A stretch of DNA of 64,000 nucleotides from Montifringilla adamsi (GCA_017590115.1 JAGGNK010006002.1:458329-522328); one strand, 5' to 3'. Shown: positions 21,810 through 34,416, counted from the stretch's first letter. Translations and numbers: made by a program. Notes: generated by a model not told the origin, from the letters alone.

Positions 21810-23307
21810 ATTCTCCCTAGCCCTGTGGGAGAGCTGTAGGGAAGACACAAAGCCAAAGTGGGCTTCAAACACCCCCCAGGGCCCTTATCGGCTTCGGGCC
21901 AGCGGCTGCTCCGCAGGGCTCATGGGCTCCTGCTCAGGAGCCTGGGCACTCCCGGGAGGATCCCAGCGCTCAAACAGACCAAGCCCTTCCAGTGAGTACT
22001 GGGAATTGTCCTTGTGAAGCTGGAGGGAAATGAGAATCACATTTTTCAGGAGAGGTTATTTGGTGGCAGGGAAGTGCTACTGAGCAACAGCAAATGTCCA
22101 CATGGTGATGCCAATTAGCTGAAAAATCCTCATGTAAGGATGACAGGAACACCTCCCAGGAGCCATGCAAGGCCGAGGATCCCTTTTAGCCCACAGCAGT
22201 TTTGCAGTGGCTGAGAAAGCATTTTTAGCCTTTGAGAGGCTTTTTACAACTCCAAGACCAGACCCTGGAGCTGCACTTTCACTCAGCAACAAGAGGGTTC
22301 ACAAACGGTTAATAAACTGCCCAGGAGGAGAAGCACCAGCACACAGGGATGATCAGCTTGGAGAGCTCTGGGAGACCTTAGAGCCCCTTTCAGTGCCCAA
22401 ATGTGCTCCAAGAGAGCTGAAGAGGGGCTTCTTTGGGCAAGGGATGGAAGGACAGGACAAGGGGGAGTTGCAGTGTGGAGAAAGTCCCTTCTCGGGCTCC
22501 TCGAAGGGAACAGGCTGGAGTTTGGCACTGCCTCCTACAGCTGGGATAGGAAGGACTGAAGCTGAAGGACTGGCAGGAGTTCTGAATTCCCAGGGAACAC
22601 AAAGGTGTCCTTTCCAAGAGCTGCAAGCAGTGCGGCCGCTCCTGGGAATGCAGCCTCCAGGTATTTGCCAGCGCTGAGGTCAGCCAGAAGCCAAACAGAG
22701 CTTTGGCCCTTTCCATTCAGTCTGACTTGGGTGCAGCTCCAGGGAGTCCCTCCACAGCCTGGAAAAGCCACCCAGGTTTTGGGGCACACACAAGCTTCCT
22801 CTGACATGAGTGTGCTGCTGTGGGCCGACACCACTTCTGGGGTAGATTTGCAGAGGGTGAAATCCAAACTCTTCTGCCTTGTGCTGCTCCAGCAGCTGCA
22901 GAGGAAACCAGAGGCCAAATTGTCCGTGGCTTGGAGCACTCTGGGCTCAAGGGGGATAATGCATTCCTGGGGGTCAGCTGTGAGGCTGTGAGACCTGAAG
23001 AGCCTTGGGAAGCAGGGAATGGCTGGGAAACAGACTGGAATGGCAGAGATCCTCTCTGGCACAACTGCCCCACCAGACTCGGTGTGTGGCACTTGCCAGC
23101 TTCAATATGAAGTGTCCCCAAGTGCCATGAGCTGGGCTGGCAGCAGTGGGGTATTGGCAGAAGAACCCCATCTCTGCTGGGAGTTCTGCTAGCATCAGCA
23201 GGTTGGAGTTTTAATTGTTTTAGCATTCCTTAGCTAATGGAGTAACAGCAGCCAAATTCAGAATCACCGTGAGGTATCCAATCCTCTTCTCCCTGCACAC
23301 ACAGCTC
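21810..23307. other. single-copy non-coding stretch
   Basis: Open frames of 170 (22165-22677, +), 185 (22535-23092, -) and 169 (22717-23226, -) codons overlap one another in different frames. None shows a recognisable domain, and mutually overlapping frames point to moderate GC content rather than coding. Confidence 0.4.
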
Positions 23308-23522
23308 TGGAATCCTGAATGTCCTGGCTGGAAGGGATCCCCAGGATCATCCAGTCCCACCCTGGCTCTGCCCACACCCCCCAACAATCCCACCCTGGGC
23401 ATCCCTGGCAGCTCTGTCCAAACCCTCCTGGAGCTCTGGCAGCCTCAGGGCTGGGACCATTCCCTGGGCAGTGCCAGCACCTCTGGGGGAAGAACCTTTC
23501 CCTGATCTCCAGCCTAACCAGG
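23308..23522 (-). mobile_element. CR1 LINE 3' end (group B)
   Basis: TGGAATCCTGAATGTCCTGG, then CCCCCAACAATCCCACCCTG and CAGTGCCAGCACCTCTGGGG mark the group B body, shared with the copies at 53.6, 58.2 and 62.2 kb. Confidence 0.9.
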
Positions 23523-24689
23523 AAAATCCAGGAAACCCACCCAGGAATGGTGCAATAGAGGCCTGTTATGAAGAAGAGCTGAAGACCAAATCTGGGTCAG
23601 ATCCAAGTGCTGTTCCCCCACACTTCACACTCACTCAAGGTTGAAGGAAGAGCTGCAGTGAAGGAATTTGTAGTAGAGGGGGAAAAAAGGAAGAAAAGGA
23701 TGCTTTCAGTTCTTTTAAAGCCCCAAGAACAGTTTATTTGAGTATATTTTGTAGCACCTCAGCCATTCCTATTTAAACAAAGAGAGGCAGAAAAACTCTT
23801 GTAACCTGAGCCAGCTCCATCAGCTGGTTTGTGTTCCATGGCAAGCTGGAAAAAAAGACTCAACAATGCATTTTTGAAGTTTTTTTTTCTGTGTGTTGTG
23901 CTAATTTAAAAAAGAAAATAAGGGATAACACAAAAGCAAGAGTCCAGGTGTTTTGTTTTATTTACTGAGAAGGGAAGAGGGGAGGCAGCTTGGGAACGCA
24001 ATTAAATCCAGCAGCAAAAAGCTGAAAATCAGCATGTGTGAAAAGAATGGGAAGACAGTGAGTGTGGGTCTGTATTTATGGAAGATTTCCTTCTTCTTTT
24101 GCAGCATTTGCATAAAGCCCAAGGCACAGAGGGAATAGATCTGTCTATAGCAATCTGAAGCCCCGAGAGCCAGAAGTCTCCCATAAATATGTGATGCAAA
24201 GGAAGCTTTTGAAAGAGGAATGCCCCAAAGCCTCGGAATTCAGAGCAGTGAAATCTTGGTCACGCACAATAACACATCTGTACAAGCCAGGGGAGCGTGG
24301 CCTGCAGCCACTGTGAGTGTGAGACCGATTCCTCCTCCCCTCACCAAAGGGTTACCCCTGCACAGCCCCTCTCCAGGGAGATCAGAGATTCAAACAGCAA
24401 ACAGCACAAGCTCAGATGCAGAGCAGCTCTTTGCTGTAATACTGCATCATTTCTTTTGCTGGTCCAGGGCACAGCCCCAGGAACGCTGGTACATCCTTAG
24501 CAATGGTTATTGTGAGAATTTTCTGATGTGCAGCTTGGTGTTAAAAGATTTTCCGAGGCAGCTGCACAATAGAAAAGATTTTCTTGTCTGGTTCAGGCAA
24601 TGTCTCAGATTGGCTGGTCAAAAATAATTGTTTAGGATGCATTTTTTAAATAGGAATTTATGAGAGAAACAGGAAATCAGATTACAAGG
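23523..24689. other. single-copy non-coding stretch
   Basis: A purine-rich patch (about 23675-23705) and T-runs near 23880; no gene or repeat recognised. Confidence 0.4.
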
Positions 24690-25082
24690 ATGTCTCTGGC
24701 GGGTAGTGATAGGACAAGGGGGAATGGCCTTAGCCTTGAAACAGGGCAGGGTTAGATGGGATTTTGGGGAGGAATTCCTCCCTGTGGAGATGAGCAGGCC
24801 CTGGCACAGAGTGCCCAGAGCATCTGGGGCTGCCCCTGCATCCCTGACAGTGCCCAAGACCAGGCTGGACAGGGCTTGGAGCAGCCTGGGACAGTGGGAG
24901 GTGTCCCTGCCATGGCAGGGGTGGCACTGGGTGGCCTTTGAGGTCCCTTCCCAGCCAGATCACTGCAAGGCCAGGCTGGACAGGGCTTGGAGCAGCCTGG
25001 GACAGTGGGAGGTGTCCCTGCCATGGCAGGGGTGGCACTGGGTGGTCTTTGAGGTCCCTTCCCAGCCAGATCACTCCAGGAC
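24690..25082 (+). mobile_element. CR1 LINE 3' fragment (group A) with 111-bp internal duplication
   Basis: The copy starts near GATAGGACAAGGGGGAATGG and proceeds to the 3' end CCCTTCCCAGCCAGATCACT. It then repeats from CCAGGCTGGACAGGGCTTGG to the same 3' end. The repeat start at 24860 recurs at 24971 (period 111). The two units are nearly identical, so the duplication postdates insertion. Confidence 0.93.
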
Positions 25083-26884
25083 TCCCTATTCTCTGCAAGG
25101 GGGATTCTCAGGCCAACAGGAGACTTGGAGCATGAACACACTCCCCTTGTGACTGCTCAAAGCCAAAGGAGGTTCCTCTTCCTGCCCCTTGTGCTCCTCT
25201 GCACCACACAGACTCCTCTCACTGCTCCTCCCTGTGCCCAGTGATTCTTTCCACAGTGCAAAATGTCTGAATTAATTTTCTGAATTTCCTGAATTTGTGC
25301 TCCAAATGCACCTGCACTTCCTGACCAGGCATGGAGGAACTTGTAGCCCAAGGGTTCCCACAGACTCAGCAGACTTGGTTCTGCTCTGTTCTCACCCCTT
25401 TTCCCTGCAGAAATCCCAGCCCCCAGCCCCCATCCTCCAGAGGAATCAAGTCTGATCTTATCACACCAAAGGGAGGCAGGACAGCTCCACTGGAGCTCAG
25501 AGCGGGGTACAAACACACAGAACTGGATTTTCAGTTGGAAGTTATCATTTTATTGGGCTCCAGGAAGGATAAAAAACCACACTTGACCTTTCCCTTCTTC
25601 TCTGGGAGAGAGAAGTGTTTGATCAGCATTGGGCTGTCATTAAACCCTCCTGGAATCTGGGAGAATGAGTGACCAATCCAGGGAACATGTAGCTGCTTTG
25701 CTGGGGGAAGGCAGTGGGAATTCACATCACTGCATGGACTGTACCAATCTTTTCCCTGAATTTAAGCACACTAGACTCCTCCAGCCTTGCCTAGCCCTGA
25801 CATCTGGATCCATTAGGAATTTGCAATTCTAATTTGAATCAGTCACACTAATTATGCTTTTTTTTATTTGGCTGCACTATTGATTTTACAAGATACGTGG
25901 TGCTCTTCCACCTGTGTGCAAGGCTCCTGCTGGGAGCTGCTAATGGAAAAAAACACCTCAATTAGCAAGAATTCCCTCTGAAATCTTTGAAAATCCAATA
26001 TTGCTGATTAGTTTGTTAAAAAAAATCTTATTAAGAAATGCTTGGTGATTTTGCTAATAATATCAAGGAGCAGATTCTCATGCTGGGCTCCCAAGAAGAG
26101 TAATCTCTCCCTGCCTCCAGCAAGGCTCCAAATTTTCACAACGCAGGAATTAATATCCCAGCCCCTCCCTAGCCAGCCACGGAGGAGGAGAACTCCACTC
26201 CTGTTTTAGCTGCATGCAGCAAATGGAGCTGTGGGAAGAAATTAATGATGTTAATCCAGACTCCAGGAGGAGAGGAGTAGAAAGGAACAGGGAAAAAAGG
26301 GCCCTTTCATCCCTTTAGTTCCATCAGGCTACATGAACTACATCTCCTGCTTGTCCCTCTTCTGCTCCAGCCTTGGATTCACATTGGCTGAGCCGAGTAT
26401 CTCCTGACAAATGGAAAAACTGTTCTTTCTGCAGTTCCTGTGGCCCAACACCTTAAGGAGAGGTGGGAGAACCCAAAGCCACCAAGGCAGTTGTGTTTGG
26501 GACATGAGTCAGAGCTGGCTCCGAGCCTGCTGGGCTCTCCCACAAGGATAATCTGTGACACCAGGTAACAAACACAGCAGTTCAGCAGGGAATCAGAGCA
26601 ATAAATTCACCTGCACACGGTGGCCTCTGCTTCATTTGCAGCTAATCGCTGCAGTTCTCGTGAGCCAGACTTGTCACTGGTTTAGGAAAAGGGCTTTGTC
26701 TCCCTTTGTACTTCCAGTGTTAACTCTGAAATGATCTCAGAGTGATGGAGGGACCTGTGGGACCTGCCCTCTGCGCAGAACAGAACCAGGGTCTGCAGGA
26801 CAGGCTGGGCTCCACAGGGTGCTGCACAGCTCCCTGAGCTGGTTTGAATGACCCTGGGCTGCTGCCCTTGTCAAGACAGCAGAG
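25083..26884. other. single-copy non-coding stretch
   Basis: No gene. The 25790-26065 part is AT-rich and repeat-free with many TAAT/ATTA words (listed separately). Confidence 0.4.
25790..26065. promoter_or_regulatory. candidate conserved non-coding segment
   Basis: Words include GGAATTTGCAATTCTAATTTG, CACTAATTATGC, CTCAATTAGCAAG, TGCTGATTAGTTTG and TTTGCTAATAATATC within 280 bases, uninterrupted by repeats. This looks like an enhancer-type cluster of homeodomain cores; conservation is untested. Confidence 0.25.
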
Positions 26885-27140
26885 CAGCAGCTCCAGGGGA
26901 GCTCTGGTTGCACCAGGCGAGGTTCAGGGTGGATAACAGCAAAAAACTCCTCACTGAAAGAGTGGTCAGGCTTTGGAAGGGGCTGCCCAGGGGAGTGGTG
27001 GGGTCACCATGCCTGGAAGTGTTTAGAAAATGAGTAGAAGAGGCACTTGGTGATGTGCTTTAGTGGGGTTCAGTCAAAGGTTTCATCTTGGAGGTCTTTT
27101 TCCACCTTTGAGATTCTGTGACTCTGTGATTCCATTTCCA
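26885..27140 (+). mobile_element. CR1 LINE 3' end (group C)
   Basis: TTCAGGGTGGATAACAGC, then AAAACTCCTCACTGAAAGAG, then GGGGCTGCCCAGGGGAGTGG and GGGGTCACCATGCCTGG, ending in TGAGATTCTGTGACTCTGTG with repeated ATTCTGTG-type tip words. Group C keeps this older middle region. Confidence 0.92.
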
Positions 27141-28965
27141 GAAGCATTTCTGAGTGAGGGAGAACTCAAGAAAGGAAGGACAGGCTGCACTTCTCTTCTT
27201 CCTTGTCTCAGTCAACCAAGGAACAGCTTCCAAACATTCCTGCCCTGCTGAGGACACCCAGATCCAAGGAGATGCAAAGTTGTGATCCCACTGGAAAGGC
27301 TGTGCATGCATCCGAGTTCATCCCTCATTCCTCAGCCACAGAGCTGGGCTGGAACTATTCCACAAAGTCCTGACAGAACAGGATTTGGTACAAACAATAA
27401 CTTCCCCCAAGGTTTGTGACGACTCAGTGAGCAGCTCTGAAGTTTACAAACACCTCCTCTGTTCCAGTTGGGATTGTTTTGTTCATTTTGTTCTAAATGC
27501 AACAGGGGATAGGGAAAATGAAAATGGGAAGTCATCAGCTGGTGGGAAACAGTGAGACTAAACACAGAGAAGCCTTTCCTGCCTTGGGGGACCCAGGAGC
27601 TCTGGAAATGAGTGTGAGGAACTCTCCTTAAGATCAAACCTACCCTTTGCTGAGGAAATGTTGCTCCCCATCACTTCCTTGGATGCTGCCTCTATGAGCT
27701 GAACTTTGGTCTTTCTGATGTTCCAGCCCCTGGAAAAGCACCAGCTCTGGCAGGAACTGTCCATGTGGTGCACTGACAGCTCTGCAGAGCCAGGTGAGAG
27801 CACTTATTCCTTCCTCAGCCTTCCTTTTCCTTGCTGTCCTGTGCCCCTGGACCGAGCTGGGCCACCCAGCCCTCATTCAGCACATGCTAATTCTGACATT
27901 TCCACAGTGCCTGCTGTCATCACCAGCTCCTAATCTAACCTGGCTGCAGAAACGCCTCCTGCATTCCAACCAGGCTGGAGCTGGATTGCTCAGAGAGGCA
28001 GCTGGATGGGGCTGCAGCACATCCAGTCACCCCCTGGTTCCATGTGTGGGAATTGCTGAATCACTTCATTTTCCCCCTTCCTCCCCTCCCAAACCAACTT
28101 TTCATTGGCAGCCACAGTCACTTGAAAAGATTTTGCTGGCAAAACAAGTCCTTGCTGAGTTCAAGCAGGACTTTTGCCCCTTGGGTTTCTGTGCAGGAGT
28201 CACTGAGGAGTCAGTGGGGCTCAGAATCCTGATTTTCCTTACATCCCCACAGGGCCCTGTTGGTCCCTCACGTTGCTCAATCCTGACACAGTTCTGAGTC
28301 CCTCCTGTGAGGTGAGAGGGCTCTTGTGCTGCTGCAGCCTCTGTTAAATGCTGCAAGGGCTGCCCTGCCTCTCCAGAGCTTCATCTTTGAATCCCTGGGT
28401 CCAGGTGCCCCAAGGACACAACATTCTGGGAACTGGGTAGCCCAGGAACCTGACACAGGTGGGGACAAACCATGAGAGTGCTGCCAGAGCTCACAACCAC
28501 CCAAAGACTTCAGCCAGACCTTCAGTGTGATGCCTTTTCCTTTTGCCACACTGGGAAAAACCAAAAGGAAAAAAAGAGAAATAATACAGAAACTCACTGA
28601 CTTCACCCTGAGCAGAACAAGCTCTCCCCAAGAGGCTGTAGAGTCCATCTCCAGCTGAACTTTTGCAAACACCACCTCCCCAGGCACCCACCCCATCTCC
28701 TGCAGGACTAAATCCATTCATAATTCGGGCTCCCACTTCACAGCTGAGCTGCCTAATCCAGAACATTGAAGAAAAAACCCCTTTAACACTGAGCTGAACT
28801 CGTGGGTTCAGTGTCTGCCTCCCAAGATCAGCTTCCCTTGCAATAGGGGTGGAAATCTCCCAGGGAAAAACTGACAGCAGGATCATATCCCTCTGAAATC
28901 ATTCATCAAAACCCAGACTGGGACCTTTCAAATACTTGGTGAGGTTTTTGGGACCTGACCTTAGA
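27141..28965. other. single-copy non-coding stretch
   Basis: Open frames up to 167 codons occur on both strands (27794-28297 and 28277-28717) but none is recognisable. No repeat seen. Confidence 0.4.
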
Positions 28966-29175
28966 GTTTGAGTCCTTAAGGTTGGAAAACACCTTTAAGA
29001 TCATCAAGTTCAACCATCACCCAGCACGACCATCATATTCCCCACTAAACCATGTCCCCAAGTGCCACATCCACACGTTTTTTGGACACTTCCAAACATG
29101 ACAACCCCACCCCTGCCCTGGCAGCCTGTGCCAATGCTTTACAACCATTTCCATGAAAAATAAATTCCTATGAAG
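28966..29175 (-). mobile_element. CR1 LINE 3' end (group C)
   Basis: AAGGTTGGAAAACACCTTTAAG, ATCATCAAGTTCAACCATCA, CCACTAAACCATGTCCCCAAG and TTTCCATGAAAAATAAATTCC follow the group C consensus closely, apart from the last few terminal bases. Confidence 0.93.
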
Positions 29176-32100
29176 AAATGTTATCTTCTCCGTGTGCAGG
29201 AATTCTGTCCCTCACCTGTGAGCCACAGGCACTGCTGGCACAGTGTCAGGAAGATGCAGAGAAGTGAGAAGGCAAGGAGAAAGTGGAATATGCTGAATCC
29301 AGGCTGTATGCAAACACAAATCATCACCTGTGTCCCACTGAGCCCTGCGTGCAGGTCATGGCTTCCACACACCCGTGTGACTACAGCCAGCAGCAGCCAT
29401 GAAAAAGGGAAGACAAGGAACAGGCCTGTCTGTTGTAAATAGGAGATTCAGGCATTGTCCTTCAAACCAGCCTCAGTCAGCTGCTGCCTTCCCTGGATCC
29501 ACTCCCTCCTCAGCAGCAAATGGAGCCACAGCACATCCCGGCTCCCCCGGGCCCACAGCGGGACGTGGGAGTGCCTGGAGTGGCAGCTGGAATCAGGCTT
29601 AGGAGGAGGAGGAGGAGGGAGGAAATGGGAAAATGTGATTCTCCATGCATTCGGTGCTGCTGGAATACCTGGCTCCCCACCACTCTGCCAGGCAGCAGAG
29701 AGGAACTGAGAAGGGAATTAAGCTGTCTCCTGTCACATTCCTGACTCGTACTTTTGCATAACAAGCCAGAGTCACTGTGACTCTGGTTTAGCATTTTATG
29801 ATGCTTAATCCCAAAATTTGACTCTTTCTCTCACTGCTGGGGATGAGAACCCCCTTAGTGCTGCATCTGCTTAGAAAGTTTCTTATGGCTTGTATTGTTA
29901 TATTTGCATATAGAGATGTCCATGTTTCCAGGGGACTCCTGTGAACCTCCAACTACCTCAAGGAAAGCCTCAGGAAGTTATTGAGGCCAGCAAAGATTTT
30001 CTCAAGTTATCTGGGACGTCACACTGCTGGGTGGACCCATGGGCATCTTTCCATGGCAAAGGAATTCCTTTAATTAATTCCTGTTTAAAATGGAGCACTG
30101 ATTTTCAGAGCCAGTACCAGCTGATCCCTCCTGGCCTTACAGCCTGTTCCTGTGGGAAGTCTTGAAATCAAGATTAAATTAATTTCTCAAGGCTCTATGG
30201 TCTAGAAGAGAAGAGCAGGGGCTGCCATTTGCTGCCCTGTGTTACTCCTGAATGGTCACTTCCAGCTTGTAAATGTGTAATTCTCTATCAGTTCCTCCTT
30301 CCACATCCCAGCCAGAAGTTCCTGAGCAAAAGGAGGCTTTGCCCCAGCGCTCTGCACCTTTCCCTGCTCAGGTTTTGCATTCCCTCATGTTTGAGGAGTG
30401 CTTAGGGAAATCCCTGGTGACTGGGGGGAGTGAGTCTGTTCTAGGGAGGAGTAACAGTGCTTGTGATTGTCCTGCAGGATCCTGGAAAATGTCCTGCTTC
30501 CATTTTCCTCTGCTACCACTGAATTTTAATGCAGGAGTGTCCATTGATATTCATTATTCATCTGTCCTTGAATTTTTAACCACCATGTGCTGGAGATTAT
30601 TCTGTATTTAGAGGGAGCTGGGAGTGCACAATGATTCAGCTGGGCTGGTACGTCCTGCCACACTGCAGGACCATTTTCAGCAAAAAGAGGTGGCTGACCA
30701 CCATAATCAGGAAAATTGTTAAATTTCACAAGAAAAGGATGCCAGGAGTCATCTGCTGCATGAGACTGAAATCCATCTCCCTGGGCTGTGTCTCCAGAGC
30801 TGTGTGATCTCCACCACCCCCAGTGTGAGGATTCTCTGCTACACAGGCTTGGTGTTGGGCCTCTCAGAGCCCAGGGACAGCATTCATCACAGAGATTTAA
30901 AAAAGTTTTTAAAATCTCAAATACAAGTTATTTCTTCATTATTTTCTTGGAAGTAATCCGAGTGCTAACTGCACCTTTCTTTGAAAGCATTTGGAATTCA
31001 GTTTTATCTTTATTTTTTTTCCTTTATAAATACTTTGCAGATCAGATTCACATTTCAGCTCTGTTGGTGTCTTTAGTATGCCTCACGTTTCAAATAAGAA
31101 TTGCGTTGTTTGGAGTGTTGGGAGTTTTTTTTCAGCCACAGCTCCTGGAATCAGGAAACTGCCTGAGAATCTCAGTTTGCACTTGGAAGCATATTTGTGG
31201 CTTTGTATTGCAAGGGAAGTAGGAAAATATCACCCAAATGTGCTGAGAAGGGCTGACAACTGGAGAGAAAATAGAAGAACTTTTCCAAAGAAAATCTGTA
31301 CAACTTTTCCCCTCCCCCCAGTTTTTTCTCCTTTATTTTTAGTTTTCTGGGGAGAAGGAAATAGAAAATATATCTGTCCTTCTGAGAGCCTGAGCCCCCT
31401 CCTTTTCCTGGCTCAAATATCCCAGGGCAGCAGGTGGAGAAGCAGGGTCCAGGACTCTGACTCCATCCCTGGCCATCACAGCCTGTGGCCAGACCCAGAC
31501 CCTTGCAGGGACCTGACTCTGACCATCCCAACCACATTCCGAGCACATTCCTGCTCCCTTCAGGAGCACCTGCAGTGCTGGGGCTGGTTTCTGGAGCAGC
31601 CCAGCAGGCACCAGGCTCGTGCCTGATCTCTCTGGTGTGGCACAAAGCGCTGTCCCCCCTCGGCCCAGCTCCTTTTCCAGCTCCCTCAGATGATTCCAGC
31701 AGACAGTGATTCCCTCCTCCTGCTCTCCTGGGCTCCCAGTCCCTTTCCACTGCTGCAGCACTTCCAGGGATGTGCTGTGAGCAGGGCTGACCTTCCCACT
31801 GCTCCTGTCTTTTTAACTTACTGCTTCTCCCAGGGAACAGCAGGCAGGGCTCTGCTGCCATGAACTCAGAGGTGACCCTTTCTCAAACACTCATGCCTAG
31901 ATCCAAAAGAAGAAATTATCTAAGTAATGGTAAAAATCAATGACAATTAAGCATTTCAGTGCTTTGCAGTGTTGGTCTTTTGAGGTGACAACCATTGAGA
32001 AATATTTGGGTTTTAATGAAAATCTGAATTTTCTGTAACCGTGGCATGGGAAGATGGATTGTGCTGAACTTTTCATTATTATTATTTCTCTAGGGCAGAA

Positions 32101-33439
32101 ACAGAAACAAAGTTCTGAGTAAGGAGAGCCTTTTCAAGAAAATGTTACAAATATTTCAGCTGTGTGGAGAATTGAAAAGCCATTCCCAGAGGAATGGGAA
32201 TCTCTGGGAAGTGATTGTGTCCTTTCTGCCTAGAATTAAATCAGTATCAAAAATGGGATTGAAAAGGATATTAAATATACACATCACATGTATTTATTAG
32301 CATACATTCTGTATATTTTAGATCAACTACTCCTTCTGAATGATTTTTCATTTTTATTGTTTTGAACAATAGTCTAAGGCACTTGGTTTGTATTGGACTT
32401 TAATCCATGGGGGCCTGAGTAGCTCACAAGATAAATGTGATTCAGTGGAATTTCATTTTGTATTTGCCATCACAGAGGATTTGCTAACATTGCCTAAACC
32501 CTCTGTTCTGTTTCTTGGTGGAAAAATCCTGCACAGGTCTTGCTGGGAGAAGAGAAAAGAAGTGAGGTGGACACACAGCATGAGAAATGCTCACTGCAAC
32601 ACAGGCTCAGACACATTCCCAGGCAGCCAAAGCTGGGAACTGTAATGAGCAGCATTAGGAAATATCAATATCATTACCAGAAGGGCACACAAGAGATAGA
32701 GAGCTCCAGTTAATAGGGAACACATTTATTCCAGAGCCTCTTACATGAAGTAAACAACAACCAGTGCTATTCCTAGGAGCACCTGGAGCTTACCAGGACA
32801 CACACAGCCTGATTTTCTTGGATTGAAGCTTTCATTGCCCCTGGAAACATCACTCTGAAATGGCTCCTTCTCTTCACCTACTAATAAGGGTGCTTTGGAA
32901 ATTCATTTGGAAATCCCAACCTTTCCTGTTCCCCTGAATTCCAGATGTGCATGTTAATTTCCAGGGAAATTGTCTTCCCAGACCTGAGGGAACACCCCTG
33001 TGTTCCACAGCAGCATGTGCCACAGGGACACTGCAGAACAAAGGGAGAGGATGAAGTTTCCAACACCTCACAGCTACTTCAGCACAAGGAGCTTTCCTTG
33101 GACCGGCAGAACTGATTTTCTTGATGCCTGAATTATGTCAGAAGACACAATTAAGCATCAAGTTTGTTTTTCAGAGCTGAGCTCTTCAAAGCTAGCCAGG
33201 AAATGGAAAGATGGATTTCTTGGCTTCCTGCTGTCTTTGAAGAGCTTTACCACGCCCACAGCTGATGGAGCACTTGAAGCTGGTCTTAAGGAGAAGTGTT
33301 TGCTAAACCTGGAAAAAATCTGTCCCTGCTGCCCGCTGTATGAGCTGGTGTGCAAAGCTCTCTCTCCTGATTGTGTTGTTCTTGGAACAGCCCAAACAAC
33401 ATCAGCTCAGCCTTATACGTTCTTTACTGAGCTTGGCTA
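29176..33439. other. long single-copy non-coding stretch
   Basis: About 4.3 kb with no CR1 or LTR. A short GGA repeat lies near 29600-29625. A 229-codon reverse frame at 31172-31861 is unexplained and reported as an observation. The AT-rich sub-segment at 31900-32400 is ordinary unique sequence. Confidence 0.45.
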
Positions 33440-33910
33440 AATAAGCAAGAGATAAATCTACTGGTAATGCAATTAAGTGATAATTATAAAGAAATGCATA
33501 TGCAATTACTTCCCCATCCTCATTAATGTTGAATGAATGCTTATGGGTTTAACTACCTTTTAACTACAGAGCGCAGGAAAGTTAATTAGACAGTTGTGAA
33601 ATTTTACATTTTAACTTTTCCTAGAGGAAGGGTGACAATAACTGCCTGGGAAACAAGGCCTGGAGTTCTTGGAGAGAAAAATACAGCCACACATTTTGTA
33701 CAAAGCAATTAAGAGTGCAAGCAAAGTGTGTTAATAAAAATTCAATTATACATCTATTACATGTGCAATTCCCAATTGCAGCAGGATTTTTATCTGTGAT
33801 AGACCCTGCATTTCCATCAGAAAAATCAACTGGAGATGGTTTCTAATAAAGCTTTAGTAAAAGAGTGCAACAAAAGAGATTAAGGCTTATTAAGAGCTGC
33901 CAAATGAGAG
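33440..33910. promoter_or_regulatory. candidate conserved non-coding enhancer-like segment
   Basis: A repeat-free AT-rich block rich in one word: TGCAATT at 33468-33474, 33501-33507 and 33764-33770, GCAATT at 33705-33710, and its complement AATTGCA at 33774-33780. The last pair forms a perfect inverted repeat TGCAATT-CCC-AATTGCA (33764-33780). TGCATATGCA, a perfect palindrome close to POU/octamer sites, sits at 33495-33504 followed by AATTAC. Repeated homeodomain/POU-type words in unique DNA are typical of developmental enhancers; activity is inferred only. Confidence 0.35.
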
Positions 33911-33950
33911 TTGCTGAGTGTGATATGAGAAAGGCCCCGAAGAGCAGTGG

Positions 33951-34137
33951 TGTTGCCACATGGAATTCAGTGTTGGCACATGGAATTCAGTGTTAGGAAA
34001 TGGAATTCAGTGTTAGGACATGGAATTCAGTGTTGGCATGTGGAATTCAGTGTTGGCACATGTAATTCGGTGTTGGCATATGGAATTCAGTGTTGGCACA
34101 TGGAATTCAGTGTTGGCACATGGAATTCAATGTTCCC
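33951..34137. repeat. 20-bp minisatellite, nine units
   Basis: The unit TGGAATTCAGTGTTGGCACA starts at 33961 and recurs every 20 bases to 34121, with a partial unit before. Eight of the nine units keep the GAATTC word; the exception is TGTAATTCGG near 34061. The array is free of stops over 60-base (three-unit) periods and so creates a 123-codon open frame at 33947-34318 that is not evidence for a gene. Confidence 0.96.
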
Positions 34138-34386
34138 AGGAGTTACATTTACCCCTCAGACACCGGGGCCTCACCCAAGTGCCACAAAGGTGATTTTGAC
34201 CAGAGACATGGAAGGGGTCCAGCTGCCAAGCATGTGGGAATGGGGAGAAATTCCAGTAACACCCCAAATAACACCCTACAGTTTAGGTTTCCTCTTGAGG
34301 CAGAATTCTGAGCTGTAGGTTTGGGGTGGCCATCCCTGCACACAGCTGGTTCATGGTACTGAGTGCTCCCAGGAAGAGTTGCACAG

Positions 34387-34416
34387 AGATTAAATTAAAT
34401 TAAATTAAATTAAATC
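34387..34416. repeat. pentanucleotide microsatellite (TTAAA)n
   Basis: Five to six uninterrupted copies of TTAAA/TAAAT. Confidence 0.95.

Noticed and set aside
22165..23226. Cluster of 170-185-codon frames on both strands
   Set aside because: The frames overlap each other in different registers, none resembles a known protein, and only one strand/frame could be real; moderate GC content explains them.
33951..34137. CRISPR-like direct repeats
   Set aside because: Units are head-to-tail without unique spacers and the host is a bird; this is a minisatellite. The same reasoning applies to 11310-11549.
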